From NCBI GenBank assembly GCA_005502805.1, contig SCMY01000007.1, positions 334,524 to 398,523 on the forward strand: DNA of 64,000 bases, given 5' to 3'. Shown one piece after another: positions 49,063-58,625 of this stretch. The notes under the pieces are model-generated. The model worked only from the letters and a program-made list of their open reading frames with translations, searched no databases and had not been told where the DNA came from. Both the position numbers and the translations under genes were made by a program. Every line of letters begins with the position of its first letter. The first letter of the stretch is position 1. The DNA comes from Rhizobiales bacterium 2SD. GTDB taxonomy: Bacteria > Pseudomonadota > Alphaproteobacteria > Rhizobiales > Beijerinckiaceae.

Positions 49063-51264
49063 TCAGTCCCCGCAGTTCTTGACGATGTGGTTCAGGAAGT
49101 CGTCACGCGCCCCCGCAGCCTCGGCCGAGCCCTTCGGCAGCAGTGCCGCCTGGCCGCGCTCGTCGAAGCCGGGCACGAGCGCGAGCGGGTCGGCGTTCTT
49201 TGCCGCCGCCGGCGCCTGTGCTATCGTCTCCTCGCTCTGGCCCGAACGTCTAAGGGCGGCGGTGCCTTCGGCATCGTTGGGGGCGAGACGGCGCCCGCCC
49301 TCCCAGAGCAAACCCTGCTTCGCGACGTAGCCCGGCCGGTACAGGCTGGCGCTGGTCACCTGCCAGGCCGCCCCGCCATCGACCGGGCCGAGCTCGACGA
49401 TCGCGCCGCCGGCGTTCCGCTCCATCGGCATGACGAGCATGAGCCGCCCGCCCTTGGCCTTGCGGATCTCGCTGAACTCGCGCGCGACCTGGCCGACGAA
49501 GCTGGCGACGTCGGCGAAGCCGGCATTGCGGATCTCGTCGCCATGACGCGCCTCGATATGGCGCAGGCCGAAGCTCTCGTCGCCGACCGGAAGGCGGATT
49601 GGGCCGGCCTCGCGGCCGATCGCGCCGGCGACGTCGGGCTCGATCGCGCCAAGATCGAAGCCACCGTCGCGGGTGACGAAGCCGGCGAATTCATCGAACA
49701 CCGGCTGTCGCTCGCCGGCGGCCAGACCAAAAGCCGGATCGATCGGGTCGAAGGGGACCGGATCGCCCGAGATCCGCGCCGCCGCCTGGCGCGCCGTGTC
49801 GGCCGCCAGCGCGTCGCTGACGATCGCCCTCGCCTCCTCGAGGCTCTGCGGCCGCAGCTCGGCAAGGTCGCGCATCAGCGCCGCCTGGCGCTCCGGGTCG
49901 GCTGCCGCGCGCTGGACGAGCGCGCCGAAGCGCGGATCGATCCCGGAGGATTCGAGCACCGCGAAGGCTTCGTCGCCGAGCAGCGCCACCTGTCCGGCCT
50001 CGCGCACGGCGGGCGAGCGCGACGACAATGCGCTTTCGACCAGGTCCGGATCGCGCCGGAGCTCGGCGAGCGCCTGGAGGGCGTCGAGGTCCTCGCGCTC
50101 GAGCACCGCGAGCGCGGCATCGTCGCTGACGCCGGCGCGCACCGGATAGACCGGTTCCTGCGGCAGCACCGCCCCGGTTTCGGCCCGCTCGATCGCGCCG
50201 GCGAGCGCATCCTCATGCGCGGCCACGTTCGCCGCCGGCGGCGCCTCGCCGAAGATCCGCGCCGCGGCGTCTTCGCGGCGGGCTGCGGCGAATTCGTCGA
50301 GGTCCTCGGCGCGGGCGCCGAGTGCGCGCAAGGCCGTCTCGGCCTCGGCCGGCGTCGCCGTGCCGTCCATCACCTTCGTGACGGCAGCCTGGTCGGCCGC
50401 GCGCAGCGCCTTGAACCCCTCGCGGCCGCCTTCGAACACCGCGCCAAAGGTGCCGCCGACCAGGGCGGCCATGCCGACATTCTCCAGCGCCGGTACGATG
50501 CCGTTCTCGAGCGCCGCTTCCTGACGCCATTTCTGCACGGCCGGCTGCGCCAGCGCCGTCGCGCCGGCATTGATCAACGCTTCGCGGACCGCGACCTGGG
50601 CGATCCGCCCGGCGATTGTCGTCGCCGTGCCGGCTCCGCCGCCGACAAAGAGCGAGGCGACCTGCAGCGGATCCCGGAAGGCCGCCCCAAAGCCGCCGGC
50701 GAGCGAGCCGAGCACCGCCGCGGCGCCACCCGCCCGGGCGGCCTCGCGCTTGAACTCTTCATCGGCCTCGCGGGCAATGTTGCGGCCTTCGTGCTCGGCA
50801 TCGAGGAGGAAGGCCTCGGCCTTGTCCGGATTGGCGTCGGCGAGCTGCTGCAGGCGCTCGGCAAAGAGCCGCCGGCGCACATCCGGCACGCCGTTGCTGG
50901 CGGCGTTGCGGCCGCTGGCGATCGCCGCCCTCGCCTCCTCACGGAACAGCGAGGTCGCCTCGAGGCCGTAGCCGTCGCGCTCCGGGTTCTCGAGCACGAC
51001 GCCGGTGGCGGACTTCGCCCGTTCGATGATCCGGTCGTAACCGGCCTCGAGCGCCAGCGCCCGGGCATTGCTGTTCTCGCCATAGCTGATCGCGCGATAG
51101 GCCGCGCCGGTGACGCGGGTCAGCCCGTCGAGGGAGGCCTCGCCGACGAAACCGGTCATGTCGCCGGGGCTGCCGAGATCCTTCAGCACGCCGGAAAGCG
51201 GCTCGGCCTCGCCGGCCTCGGCGAAGCTGTAATCGCGATCGCGCGCCCGGGCGAGGATGATCAA
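49063..51264 (-). CDS. ejection protein with C-terminal PBECR-like nuclease domain
   Basis: A 733-residue protein starting at TTG 51264, which overlaps the previous stop as TTGA and has GGGGGA just upstream. Residues 1-300 are helical with a glycine-rich hydrophobic patch (GSLAGGFGAAFRDPLQVASL). Residues about 555-680 contain GLRHIEARHGDEI, a later FSEIRKAKGGRLMLVM strand and YVAKQGLLWEGGR. This pattern matches phage-borne Barnase/EndoU/ColicinE5-D/RelE-like (PBECR) nuclease domains. The protein is probably packaged and injected; the domain could cut host RNA. Confidence 0.72.
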   Translation of the reverse strand: MIILARARDRDYSFAEAGEAEPLSGVLKDLGSPGDMTGFVGEASLDGLTRVTGAAYRAISYGENSNARALALEAGYDRIIERAKSATGVVLENPERDGYGLEATSLFREEARAAIASGRNAASNGVPDVRRRLFAERLQQLADANPDKAEAFLLDAEHEGRNIAREADEEFKREAARAGGAAAVLGSLAGGFGAAFRDPLQVASLFVGGGAGTATTIAGRIAQVAVREALINAGATALAQPAVQKWRQEAALENGIVPALENVGMAALVGGTFGAVFEGGREGFKALRAADQAAVTKVMDGTATPAEAETALRALGARAEDLDEFAAARREDAAARIFGEAPPAANVAAHEDALAGAIERAETGAVLPQEPVYPVRAGVSDDAALAVLEREDLDALQALAELRRDPDLVESALSSRSPAVREAGQVALLGDEAFAVLESSGIDPRFGALVQRAAADPERQAALMRDLAELRPQSLEEARAIVSDALAADTARQAAARISGDPVPFDPIDPAFGLAAGERQPVFDEFAGFVTRDGGFDLGAIEPDVAGAIGREAGPIRLPVGDESFGLRHIEARHGDEIRNAGFADVASFVGQVAREFSEIRKAKGGRLMLVMPMERNAGGAIVELGPVDGGAAWQVTSASLYRPGYVAKQGLLWEGGRRLAPNDAEGTAALRRSGQSEETIAQAPAAAKNADPLALVPGFDERGQAALLPKGSAEAAGARDDFLNHIVKNCGD

Positions 51265-53525
51265 TTCTGTCCCCCGAGAAAGGCGCCGGGCACGCGCCGG
51301 CGCAGCTCCGGGGCCAGCAACTCGAAGGGCAGGATGAAGGGCTGTCCGTCCTGGCCGCGGATCCACTTCTCCTGCCCGTCCACGCCGCTCTGCACGAAGC
51401 GATAGCCGCCGGCGACCGCTACTGGCTTGGCAGCCTGAATATCGCGGGCCCGATAGGGCTTGCCCGCCCTGTCGATCGGGGGCGTCGGCAGCTTGGCGAG
51501 ATCCTCGTCGCGGATCGCCTTGACGACGTCGCGGAACCTGTCGGCGCGCACGCCCGCGGGCACGACGGTGCGGGCGCTCTCGCTGCCGATGCCGAACCAG
51601 CCACCCTCGCGGACCGCGTAATTGGCGACCCCGCCATACTGCACGCCGCCGTCGAAGGTCGCGCCCGACGCTTCCTGGTAGGCGCGGGTCACGATGCGCT
51701 CGGCTTCCTTCGGGTTGGTCTTGGGGTCGATCGCCTCGCGCGCCAGGCGCGCCCTGGCGATCGCCTGCGCCGTCTCGCTGACACGCACCGCCTCGTCGGG
51801 GATATCGGCATAGGCGTCGCGCATGACCTCCTGCCGCGCCTTGCCCAGCAGAAGCGAGGGCGCAGCGGGCAAGGGCTTGCCCGTCTCGGTCTTGACGCGG
51901 TTCGCCTCGAGCGCATCGCGTGCCGCTGCGCGCGAGCCGCCGGCGGCGAGCAGTGCCCCGGCCTGCGCCAGAACCGGCGCATCCTCGCCGATCTCACGCA
52001 GGATCGCCGGTGCATCGGGACCGGCGCCCTGCACGATCGCCTGCGCCACGCCGAGCGCCTTGTCGCCGCCCTGGCGCACCAGGTCGAGCAGCTGCTCCTT
52101 CTCGGCCGGGCGCAGGAACTGCGGCTGCACGGCGAAGGTCTGGCCGACCGATCGCGCCTGCGCCGCGCGCGCCCGGATCTGGCCCGACAAGGCCGCGACA
52201 GCTTCCGGACCGGCCTGCTGGCCATAGGCCGGCAGGTCGAGCACGGTCGCCTGCGGCACCACGCCCTTGCGCGCCGCCAGGCCAATCTGGTCGGTGCGCA
52301 GCGCCTTTCCCTGCTCGGTCACCAGTTCGTCCATGTAGTTGAGCAGCTCGGCCTGCCCGGGCGTGGTGCCGCCAGAGGCCAGAAGCTTGGCGCGTTCGGC
52401 CTCGACATAGGCGCGGCCCTGCGCGATCGGCCGGTCGCGCACCGCCTCGGCGATCCGGATCTTGGCGCTCGCCATCTCGACCAGGGCGTCGCCGCCGGGG
52501 GCCGCCTTGGCGGCCGTCATGATCTGCGTCCACTCTTCCGGCCGTGGCTTGTCGCCGGCGGCGACGCGCTTGACATAGTCGTCGAGCGTGCGCCGCACCG
52601 CGCCGTCGACCGTGCGCCCATGCGTCGAAACCTGTGTCTCGAGCTTCTGCAGCTGCGCGTCGAGCACCTCGAAGCCGTCGCCGTCGAGATCCTTGATCTT
52701 GCCCTCGCCGAAGCGCTTGCGCGTCTCGACGCGATAGGCGGCGATCTCCGCCGGCGTCGTCAGCCGGCGCGCCTTGGCGAGCTCGAATTCCACCAGCGTC
52801 TGCCGGCGATCGTTGATAATCTGCGTTTCGCCGGCCTTCGCCGTGATCGCACCCGATTCGACGGCCCGTCGCACGATGCCCGCGCGGTCGGAAAGACCGC
52901 CGCGCACGACCGTTTCGGCACCTGGCGTGCCGGGGTCTATCGTCGCCAGCTGGCGCTTCGCCACGGTCTGGCTCTCATTGAGCTGCACGACCGCGTCGGC
53001 CTGCTGACGATCCTTCCGCTCGTTCTCGAAATTCTCGACCGCCTTGTTGCGGTAGGCGCTGGCAAGATCGCCGAATCGCTTCTCGAAACGCGCCTTCACC
53101 TCGGGAAAGACGTGGTCGCGCTCATAAGTCGCCTTCACGCCCTGCAGGGCGCCGAGCAGCTTGTCGGGATTGCGCCGGTTGTCCTCGGCTTCGAACACGC
53201 CCTGCATGTCGGTGCGCAGGGCGGTGTCGAGCTGGTCGAGATAGCTGCGGATGCCCGCTTCGTCATAGGCCTGGCCGCGCAGTGTCTTGGCCCCGCTCGG
53301 CCTGAAATTCGGATCGGTGCCGTCGACCTGCCCCGCCTGACGACCCTCGGCGACGGCGAATTCGTCGGCCATGGCGCCGAAGCGCCGCGCCAGGCCGGCG
53401 CCGATCGCCGAGATCGCCTCCTCGTCGCTGCCGTCCAGCCGCGGCACATTGGGCAGTTGCCCGCCGACCTGCGCCCGCGGATTGAACTCGCCGATCTTGA
53501 TGCCCTGGCCGCGCTTGTTCGCCAT
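51261..53525 (-). CDS. internal virion protein, T7 gp15-like position
   Basis: A 754-residue, almost wholly soluble and helical protein with long charged stretches (LTTPAEIAAYRVETRKRFGE, VQLNESQTVAKRQLATIDPG). The N-terminus is basic (MANKRGQGIKIGEFNPRAQV). In podoviral late operons a protein like this lies between the small and large core proteins and forms part of the ejection apparatus. Start ATG 53525 shares a base with the upstream stop. Confidence 0.75.
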   Translation of the reverse strand: MANKRGQGIKIGEFNPRAQVGGQLPNVPRLDGSDEEAISAIGAGLARRFGAMADEFAVAEGRQAGQVDGTDPNFRPSGAKTLRGQAYDEAGIRSYLDQLDTALRTDMQGVFEAEDNRRNPDKLLGALQGVKATYERDHVFPEVKARFEKRFGDLASAYRNKAVENFENERKDRQQADAVVQLNESQTVAKRQLATIDPGTPGAETVVRGGLSDRAGIVRRAVESGAITAKAGETQIINDRRQTLVEFELAKARRLTTPAEIAAYRVETRKRFGEGKIKDLDGDGFEVLDAQLQKLETQVSTHGRTVDGAVRRTLDDYVKRVAAGDKPRPEEWTQIMTAAKAAPGGDALVEMASAKIRIAEAVRDRPIAQGRAYVEAERAKLLASGGTTPGQAELLNYMDELVTEQGKALRTDQIGLAARKGVVPQATVLDLPAYGQQAGPEAVAALSGQIRARAAQARSVGQTFAVQPQFLRPAEKEQLLDLVRQGGDKALGVAQAIVQGAGPDAPAILREIGEDAPVLAQAGALLAAGGSRAAARDALEANRVKTETGKPLPAAPSLLLGKARQEVMRDAYADIPDEAVRVSETAQAIARARLAREAIDPKTNPKEAERIVTRAYQEASGATFDGGVQYGGVANYAVREGGWFGIGSESARTVVPAGVRADRFRDVVKAIRDEDLAKLPTPPIDRAGKPYRARDIQAAKPVAVAGGYRFVQSGVDGQEKWIRGQDGQPFILPFELLAPELRRRVPGAFLGGQN

Positions 53526-54106
53526 CAGCCCCTCCGCAGAAGCGAGGCGGAACCGTCAAGGATGAGACCGGCCGATTTGGCCAGGCCGCCGGAGCGCTGC
53601 TGCTTTGCAAGGGTCCGCAGGTTACCGGCTTTCTGCTGCAGCCTGGCGCGGCGGATGTCCTCGCTGCTCTGGTCGAGCGAGAGCGCCCGCTCCGCGTCGC
53701 GCGAGGCCTCCTCGCGTGCGATCGCCGGCGTGCCGAACGACAGGTCGACGCCGGAGGCGGCATAGGCCGTGTCCTGCTCGCCGAGCTGGTCGATCAGCGC
53801 CCGCCGCAGCGAATTGCGCCGTTCCATGCCGGCGATCGCCTCCTGCTGGCCTTCGATCTCGGCGTCGCGCGCCGCGAATTCCGAGGAGAGCGCCGCCTGC
53901 GAGCCGGCGCGCTGCGCCGCCAGCGCCGAGGCGATCGTCGCCCCGCCCGACAGGATCGACGCCAGGGTCGAGGCGCCACCGACCGCGCCGAGCAGGCCGC
54001 CTCCGGATCCGCCGAGACCGATGGCGCCCGCCACCGTCTTGACGCCGGTCGCAACCGTCGAGACCGCTCCAGAGATCGCACTGAAGGCCGCCGCTGCGAA
54101 TTCCAT
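53525..54106 (-). CDS. small internal virion protein, T7 gp14-like
   Basis: A 193-residue protein. Residues 1-70 are small, glycine/alanine-rich and hydrophobic (AVSTVATGVKTVAGAIGLGG, GGASTLASILSGGATIASAL) and suited to membrane insertion. Residues 75-193 are helical (AARDAEIEGQQEAIAGMERR). This split and its place after the tail tubular proteins match gp14, the ejection protein that reaches the outer membrane. Confidence 0.78.
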   Translation of the reverse strand: MEFAAAAFSAISGAVSTVATGVKTVAGAIGLGGSGGGLLGAVGGASTLASILSGGATIASALAAQRAGSQAALSSEFAARDAEIEGQQEAIAGMERRNSLRRALIDQLGEQDTAYAASGVDLSFGTPAIAREEASRDAERALSLDQSSEDIRRARLQQKAGNLRTLAKQQRSGGLAKSAGLILDGSASLLRRG

Positions 54107-54109
54107 GGT

Positions 54110-56551
54110 TCAGAGCCTCGCCTGTACGTCGATGTCCCGGATCTGAAGCCGCCCGGGCCTGGTCTGCGTGATCTCGGCCGTGGGCGCGTCGGTGAATCCC
54201 TTGAGGCCGGTGACCTTGATCTGCGCCGTCGTCGGCACCAGCGGCGTGCTGACCGCCGAGCCGCCCTGGTAGAGCGGGCGGTTCTTCGCCGGCCGGCCAT
54301 TGGCGCCGACGGCGACCGAGGTCGAGCCGATCAGGTTCATCTGCACCGTGTGGATCCGGCCGGGCCGGCGCAACACGATGCGCTGCGCCACCTCGCGATT
54401 GGGCGGCAAGGTCCGCATGCGCGGCGCCGTCCAGCGGCCGACCGTCACCGCCAGCGCGGCGTAGGGCAGCGTGATCTGGGCGCCGTCGACGGTGAAGGGT
54501 CCGTGCACATAGCCGTCGGTCACCGCCCAGACGGTGGCGCCCTCATGGATGCCGAGGCCGCCGACGATCGTCTGCTCGGTCTCGAAGGTGAAGCTGATGG
54601 CCCCGTCGAGCAGCAGCTCGGGCTCCAGCCTCTCGAAAAAGTCGTCTTCCGCGCCGTCGACCAGTCGCGTGACCCCGACATAGGCGACGTTTCCGCCATC
54701 GACGCAGACGCCGAACGTGCTGCCGTCGGTCACCCAGCGGCCGAAGCCGGCCACCTCCTGGTTGCGGATCAGGTTGGCGACGACGAGCATGCCGTCGCCG
54801 CGCACCGCGAAATAACGGTCGGCATCGGTCTCTTCCGAACCCTTCTGCAGCCCGGCGCCGACGAGATCGGTCACCAGGTGCGAGGCCAGCAGCGAGAACG
54901 GCTCGGCCTCGTAGGATTGGCTGACGTCGTTATAGGTCGACGACAGGATCATCGAGCCGCGGCTGTTGACGAACAGGTGCGAGTTTTCGCTCGCCACGAT
55001 CGGCACGCCCGGCCGTGAGCCGTAGCGCGAGCTCTCGACGATGTTCGGCGGCTGCGTCCGCGTCACCTGCCGGTCGGAAATGAAATACTCGGCCTCGGTG
55101 GTGTGGATCACCAGGTGTTTGGAGCGGAAGAAGCGGTGGACCTGCTCGGCGCCGTCCGTGTCGAGATTGATCAGCGGCGCGCCGGTGGCGGCAGTGATCT
55201 CGATATTGTTGTTGAAATACTCGCCGGTGACGCTGGCGAGCAGCGCGCCCTTCTTCGCCTTGAAACCGCCGGTGATCGAGCGGTCCTGGTAAAAGATCCC
55301 GGCCGCCGGCCAGCCGCGATCATTGCTGGCGAGGGGCTCGCCGCCGCGCTCGCCGATGGTGACGTGCACCGTCGTCGCGGCCGCCAGCGGCGTGTTCACC
55401 ACGCGCGCCGAGGTGACGAAGACGGTGCCGGCATTGCCGCCGCCCGAAAAGATCAGGTCGAAGATGGCGACGTCCGAATTCGAGGCGTTCAAGGAGAAGG
55501 AGATGCCGGCCTCGACCGAGGGCAAGGCCTCGATCGCCGCCTTCATCGCCGTGACGAAAGCGCCCCAGTCGGGCCCGGAGCCGACGGCGATGCCGGCGGT
55601 GTCCTCGCCATTGATCGTCAGCGAGACGACGACGCCGACGCCGTTGGCATAGGCGTCGCTGGACGGATAGCGCAGATAGATCTGCCAGAAGTCGTTGGTC
55701 ACCGTATAGGCGCCGCCGAGATCGACCTCGGGCAGGTTCTGGTAGGGCCAGGCGTCGAGCTGCCATTCATGGTCGGCGCCGGCGCGCATCAGGCGCTGCG
55801 TCGCGACGTCCTGATGATAGAGGATCATCGTGTCGAAGCGCTGCTGCGAGACGATCAGCCGGATCTGCGCGCTGGTGAACGGGACCAGGCTGGCGCCGAC
55901 ATGGACGCCGTTGCGCCAGATGTCGGCGAAGCCGTCGGTGAGATTCACGACATAGGCCTGCGTCGAGGAGAAGGTGAAGGCGTGCGAGGCGCGGGCCGAG
56001 CGCGTCGCGCTCTCCCGCCGCACGCTGACGGCCCCGATCGTCAGGTCGATCGTCGCCGGCGGCGCGGCGAGGCGCACCCGCAGCTGATCGGTGGTGCGCC
56101 CGAGCCCGGGCGGGAACGCCGCGGTGCGCAGCCTGGCGCTGGTGCCGACGCCGAAGGCGGAGCCGATCGGCTTCCAGCTCGCCGCGGCGCCGTCATACCA
56201 TTCGACCTGCAGCGCGCCCTCATAGGCCACGGTCGAATAGAAGCCGTCGAGCGTCACCGCCGCGACGGCGACCGGCGCCGACAGGGTGATGGTCACCACA
56301 GTGCCGGCGGCGGACCAGGAGCCGTCATCGATGACGACGCTCGCCGGCGTCACCGTCTCGAGCACGCGCCGAAAGCGGCCGAGATGGCGGGAGCGCGGCA
56401 TCAGCCGGAAACCGCCCTGCGGCACCGGCTCCAGGCCCTGCAGCAGGGCGCAGCCGGAATAGGCCTGCTTGATATCGTAGCGGCCGTGCAGCTCCGGCGA
56501 GAGCTCGCCGGAATTCCAGCTGGTCTGAAGTCCGCCCGGGCGCGCCGTCAT
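54110..56551 (-). CDS. phage tail tubular protein B / nozzle
   Basis: An 813-residue beta-rich tail protein resembling T7 gp12. It opens LQTSWNSGELSPELHGRYDI and YSGCALLQGLEPVPQGGFRL, a pattern widespread in podoviral nozzle proteins. HLVIHTTEAEYFISDRQ, NSHLFVNSRGSMILSSTYND and the late TFETEQTIVGGLGIHEGATV follow the family. It forms the distal tube through which DNA leaves. It overlaps the gp11-like gene by four bases. Confidence 0.9.
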   Translation of the reverse strand: MTARPGGLQTSWNSGELSPELHGRYDIKQAYSGCALLQGLEPVPQGGFRLMPRSRHLGRFRRVLETVTPASVVIDDGSWSAAGTVVTITLSAPVAVAAVTLDGFYSTVAYEGALQVEWYDGAAASWKPIGSAFGVGTSARLRTAAFPPGLGRTTDQLRVRLAAPPATIDLTIGAVSVRRESATRSARASHAFTFSSTQAYVVNLTDGFADIWRNGVHVGASLVPFTSAQIRLIVSQQRFDTMILYHQDVATQRLMRAGADHEWQLDAWPYQNLPEVDLGGAYTVTNDFWQIYLRYPSSDAYANGVGVVVSLTINGEDTAGIAVGSGPDWGAFVTAMKAAIEALPSVEAGISFSLNASNSDVAIFDLIFSGGGNAGTVFVTSARVVNTPLAAATTVHVTIGERGGEPLASNDRGWPAAGIFYQDRSITGGFKAKKGALLASVTGEYFNNNIEITAATGAPLINLDTDGAEQVHRFFRSKHLVIHTTEAEYFISDRQVTRTQPPNIVESSRYGSRPGVPIVASENSHLFVNSRGSMILSSTYNDVSQSYEAEPFSLLASHLVTDLVGAGLQKGSEETDADRYFAVRGDGMLVVANLIRNQEVAGFGRWVTDGSTFGVCVDGGNVAYVGVTRLVDGAEDDFFERLEPELLLDGAISFTFETEQTIVGGLGIHEGATVWAVTDGYVHGPFTVDGAQITLPYAALAVTVGRWTAPRMRTLPPNREVAQRIVLRRPGRIHTVQMNLIGSTSVAVGANGRPAKNRPLYQGGSAVSTPLVPTTAQIKVTGLKGFTDAPTAEITQTRPGRLQIRDIDVQARL

Positions 56552-57174
56552 GACATGTGCGCCGAGGTCAGCGGGTCGGAAGCGTTGCCCGGCGCATGGG
56601 ACTGGCTGCCGGCGGCATCGACCTGCAGGGCCATGCCCATCAGGCCGCCGCGCCCCTGCTCCTGCGGCGTGCCCTGCGCCTGGACGAGCAGGGTCGAGGC
56701 GAGATCCTTGTCATGGGTGACGGGCACGCAATAGGCGGCCGCGAGCGTCATCACGATCGCCTCGCGGAACACGGCCGGCCAGATCGCCGGCGGCGGCATG
56801 ATGATGAAGGAGCCCCAGAGCGGCCTGCAGTCGGCGTAGATCTCGCCGGCCTCGACCAGGAACTGGCGCAATGGCCGGTCGGGGTCGCGCGGATCGGTCA
56901 GCAGCTTGATCGGCGTCGGGTTGAGCGAGGTGCCCGGAATGGCGAAGGCATATTTCCAGCCATTGTTCGGGGTGAGGTCGAGCTGGTCGAGCGCATAGGT
57001 CTTGCGCGCCCAGCTGGGCCGGAAGGAGCCGATGATCGAGGGGACGCGGTCGTTGTAGACGCTGATCGCCGTCTCGGCGAGCTCGCTGTCTTCGTCCATC
57101 GCGAAGATGGTGCCGGCGCCGATCCGGATCAGCGCCTTGTTGATGATGCTGAGTTCGTCGATCTCGTCGGCCAT
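56548..57174 (-). CDS. phage tail tubular protein A (T7 gp11-like)
   Basis: A 208-residue tail adaptor. The opening LSIINKALIRIGAGTIFAMD, the ring of conserved residues around VYNDRVPSIIGSFRPSWARK and the mid-protein YAFAIPGTSLNPTPIKLLTD follow the gp11 family. It docks the nozzle to the portal. A hairpin terminator lies directly upstream (57197-57222), so it may be transcribed at a lower level than the capsid genes. Confidence 0.88.
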   Translation of the reverse strand: MADEIDELSIINKALIRIGAGTIFAMDEDSELAETAISVYNDRVPSIIGSFRPSWARKTYALDQLDLTPNNGWKYAFAIPGTSLNPTPIKLLTDPRDPDRPLRQFLVEAGEIYADCRPLWGSFIIMPPPAIWPAVFREAIVMTLAAAYCVPVTHDKDLASTLLVQAQGTPQEQGRGGLMGMALQVDAAGSQSHAPGNASDPLTSAHMS

Positions 57175-57196
57175 GTCGCGCCCGCGAAAGGGAAAG

Positions 57197-57222
57197 GCGC
57201 GCCGGCGCTGAGGCCGGCGCGC
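57197..57222 (-). terminator. strong hairpin after the capsid-region genes
   Basis: GCGCGCCGGC (57197-57206) pairs perfectly with GCCGGCGCGC (57213-57222) around a six-base loop. On the transcribed minus strand it is followed by CTTTCCCTTTC. It starts six bases after the stop of the small decoration-type gene and precedes the tail genes. It probably reduces read-through from the abundant capsid message. Confidence 0.65.
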
Positions 57223-57228
57223 TTGGGA

Positions 57229-57507
57229 TCAGACCGCGGCGGTGGCGGTGCCGAGCGTCGTGGTGACGTTGCCGGAGGCCGGCACCGCGTTCATGACGTA
57301 GATGCGGGCATCGCGGGTGCCGTCGACGTCGAGCGAGCAGATGATCACATCGCCCGGCTTCAGGCGGGTGCGGGCATCGTTGAAGTAGCCGGCAGCGGCG
57401 ACCACGGCCGCGGCGTCGTTGGTGGCGTAGAAGTAGAGCGACTTGACGTCGTTGGCGCCGAGGAAGGATTCGGCGAACCGGACGAGCGCCTTCTTGTCGT
57501 AAGCCAT
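57229..57507 (-). CDS. small phage head protein, decoration/cement candidate
   Basis: A 92-residue protein starting MAYDKKALVRFAESFLGAND with a beta-rich second half (RLKPGDVIICSLDVDGTRDA). It follows the major capsid gene and is flanked by hairpins, the usual setting of a capsid-stabilising protein. No catalytic motif. GGAGG-type ribosome site precedes ATG 57507. Function is assigned from position and size. Confidence 0.7.
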   Translation of the reverse strand: MAYDKKALVRFAESFLGANDVKSLYFYATNDAAAVVAAAGYFNDARTRLKPGDVIICSLDVDGTRDARIYVMNAVPASGNVTTTLGTATAAV

Positions 57508-57539
57508 GCTGGCCTCCGGAAAGTGGTTGCGGGGAAGGC

Positions 57540-57559
57540 GGGCGGCGCGGACGCCGCCC
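57540..57559 (-). terminator. hairpin between capsid and decoration genes
   Basis: GGGCGGCG (57540-57547) pairs with CGCCGCCC (57552-57559) around a four-base loop, in the gap after the major capsid stop. It may protect the capsid message at its 3' end or act as a partial terminator. Confidence 0.5.
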
Positions 57560-57590
57560 CGAAGCGCGAGAGCGCGGGCGCGGCGGCCGA

Positions 57591-58490
57591 TCAGACCGGA
57601 GCGTGCGGGTCGACCAGGGCGGCGTTGAACTTGAACTTCAGCCGGCGGAAGCCCTCGGGCATGATCACCTTGGCGCAGCCGGGCATCCAGTTGTTGGCGA
57701 AGTACGAGGTGAAGCGGTTCTCCCAGGTGATCCGGGACTGCATCTCGTAATTGGTCGCGAAGCCCGAGCAGCTCTTGGCCCACATATAGGTCTGGGCCCA
57801 AGTCGCCGTCTTCCACGCCGTCGCCGACACGCCGCTGTTGAAGGTGAACATCTCGTTCGGCGCCTGGAAATAGGTGACGAAGCCCCATTTCTTGCGGACC
57901 GTCATGCGCGCGAGCGGATAATCTGGCCCGTTGTAGTCCGAGCTCGAGAACTGCTCGTAGAGCATGAGCTGCTTCATCCAGAGCGACGGCACCGGACAGA
58001 ACAGCTCGAGGCCGGCGCCGCCTTGCCCCATGATCTCGGCCTCGCCCTGCATCACGTCCATGAGCGTGATATCGGTCGTGCCGTCGCCGATATCGTGCTC
58101 GGCATCGGCCGGAACGCCCGAATCGTACTCGTCGAAGTTGATGCGGTCGAACTTGCGGCCGAGCGCCCAGGCGGCGGTCTGCTGCACGATCTGCTGCTCG
58201 TTTTCCGACATCTTGTTGATGTCGGGATGCCGGATCCAGTCGGCCGCCTGGTAGTCCTTCAGCGTGCCCTCGACCGTCTCGCGGCCGGCATTCATCGGCT
58301 GCGCCGCCTCGATCGTCTCGGCCATCTCGACAGCCTCGCCGCGGCCGGCGATGCGCCAGACGACCTGCTTGGCCGTGACGCGATCGGGCTCGCGATGCGT
58401 GCCCTTGAGCAGGAAGCCCTGCGACTGCAGCTTGTGCGTCGCACCCTTGATATAGGCCTTTTCGAACCAGGCCTCGACCGGAGTGGTCAT
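57591..58490 (-). CDS. phage major capsid protein
   Basis: A 299-residue protein resembling the BPP-1-type podoviral capsid protein. It opens TPVEAWFEKAYIKGATHKLQ and has MDVMQGEAEIMGQGGAGLEL and PSLWMKQLMLYEQFSSSDYN in the middle. The end is ENRFTSYFANNWMPGCAKVI. It is placed after the scaffold gene and before a small decoration-type gene, and is flanked on both sides by hairpins. A HK97-like fold is assumed for this class; there is no obvious N-terminal delta domain, since scaffold is a separate gene. Confidence 0.85.
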   Translation of the reverse strand: MTTPVEAWFEKAYIKGATHKLQSQGFLLKGTHREPDRVTAKQVVWRIAGRGEAVEMAETIEAAQPMNAGRETVEGTLKDYQAADWIRHPDINKMSENEQQIVQQTAAWALGRKFDRINFDEYDSGVPADAEHDIGDGTTDITLMDVMQGEAEIMGQGGAGLELFCPVPSLWMKQLMLYEQFSSSDYNGPDYPLARMTVRKKWGFVTYFQAPNEMFTFNSGVSATAWKTATWAQTYMWAKSCSGFATNYEMQSRITWENRFTSYFANNWMPGCAKVIMPEGFRRLKFKFNAALVDPHAPV

Positions 58491-58625
58491 GGTGTCGTTC
58501 CTCTGATGAGTTGCAAGGTCACCAGGGGCCGAGTGCCGGGCGTCGTTCCGGTCCGGCGGGTGCCGGAGGGCAGAACGGCGACCCCGGGTCTATCCCGCCG
58601 GTCGCCGCCAGATTCGCGCATGGGC

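Noticed and set aside
49087..51405. A 772-codon plus-strand frame opposite the PBECR-type protein gene
   Set aside because: All prophage genes run on the minus strand with coupled starts; this frame has no ribosome site or domain and mirrors the real gene.
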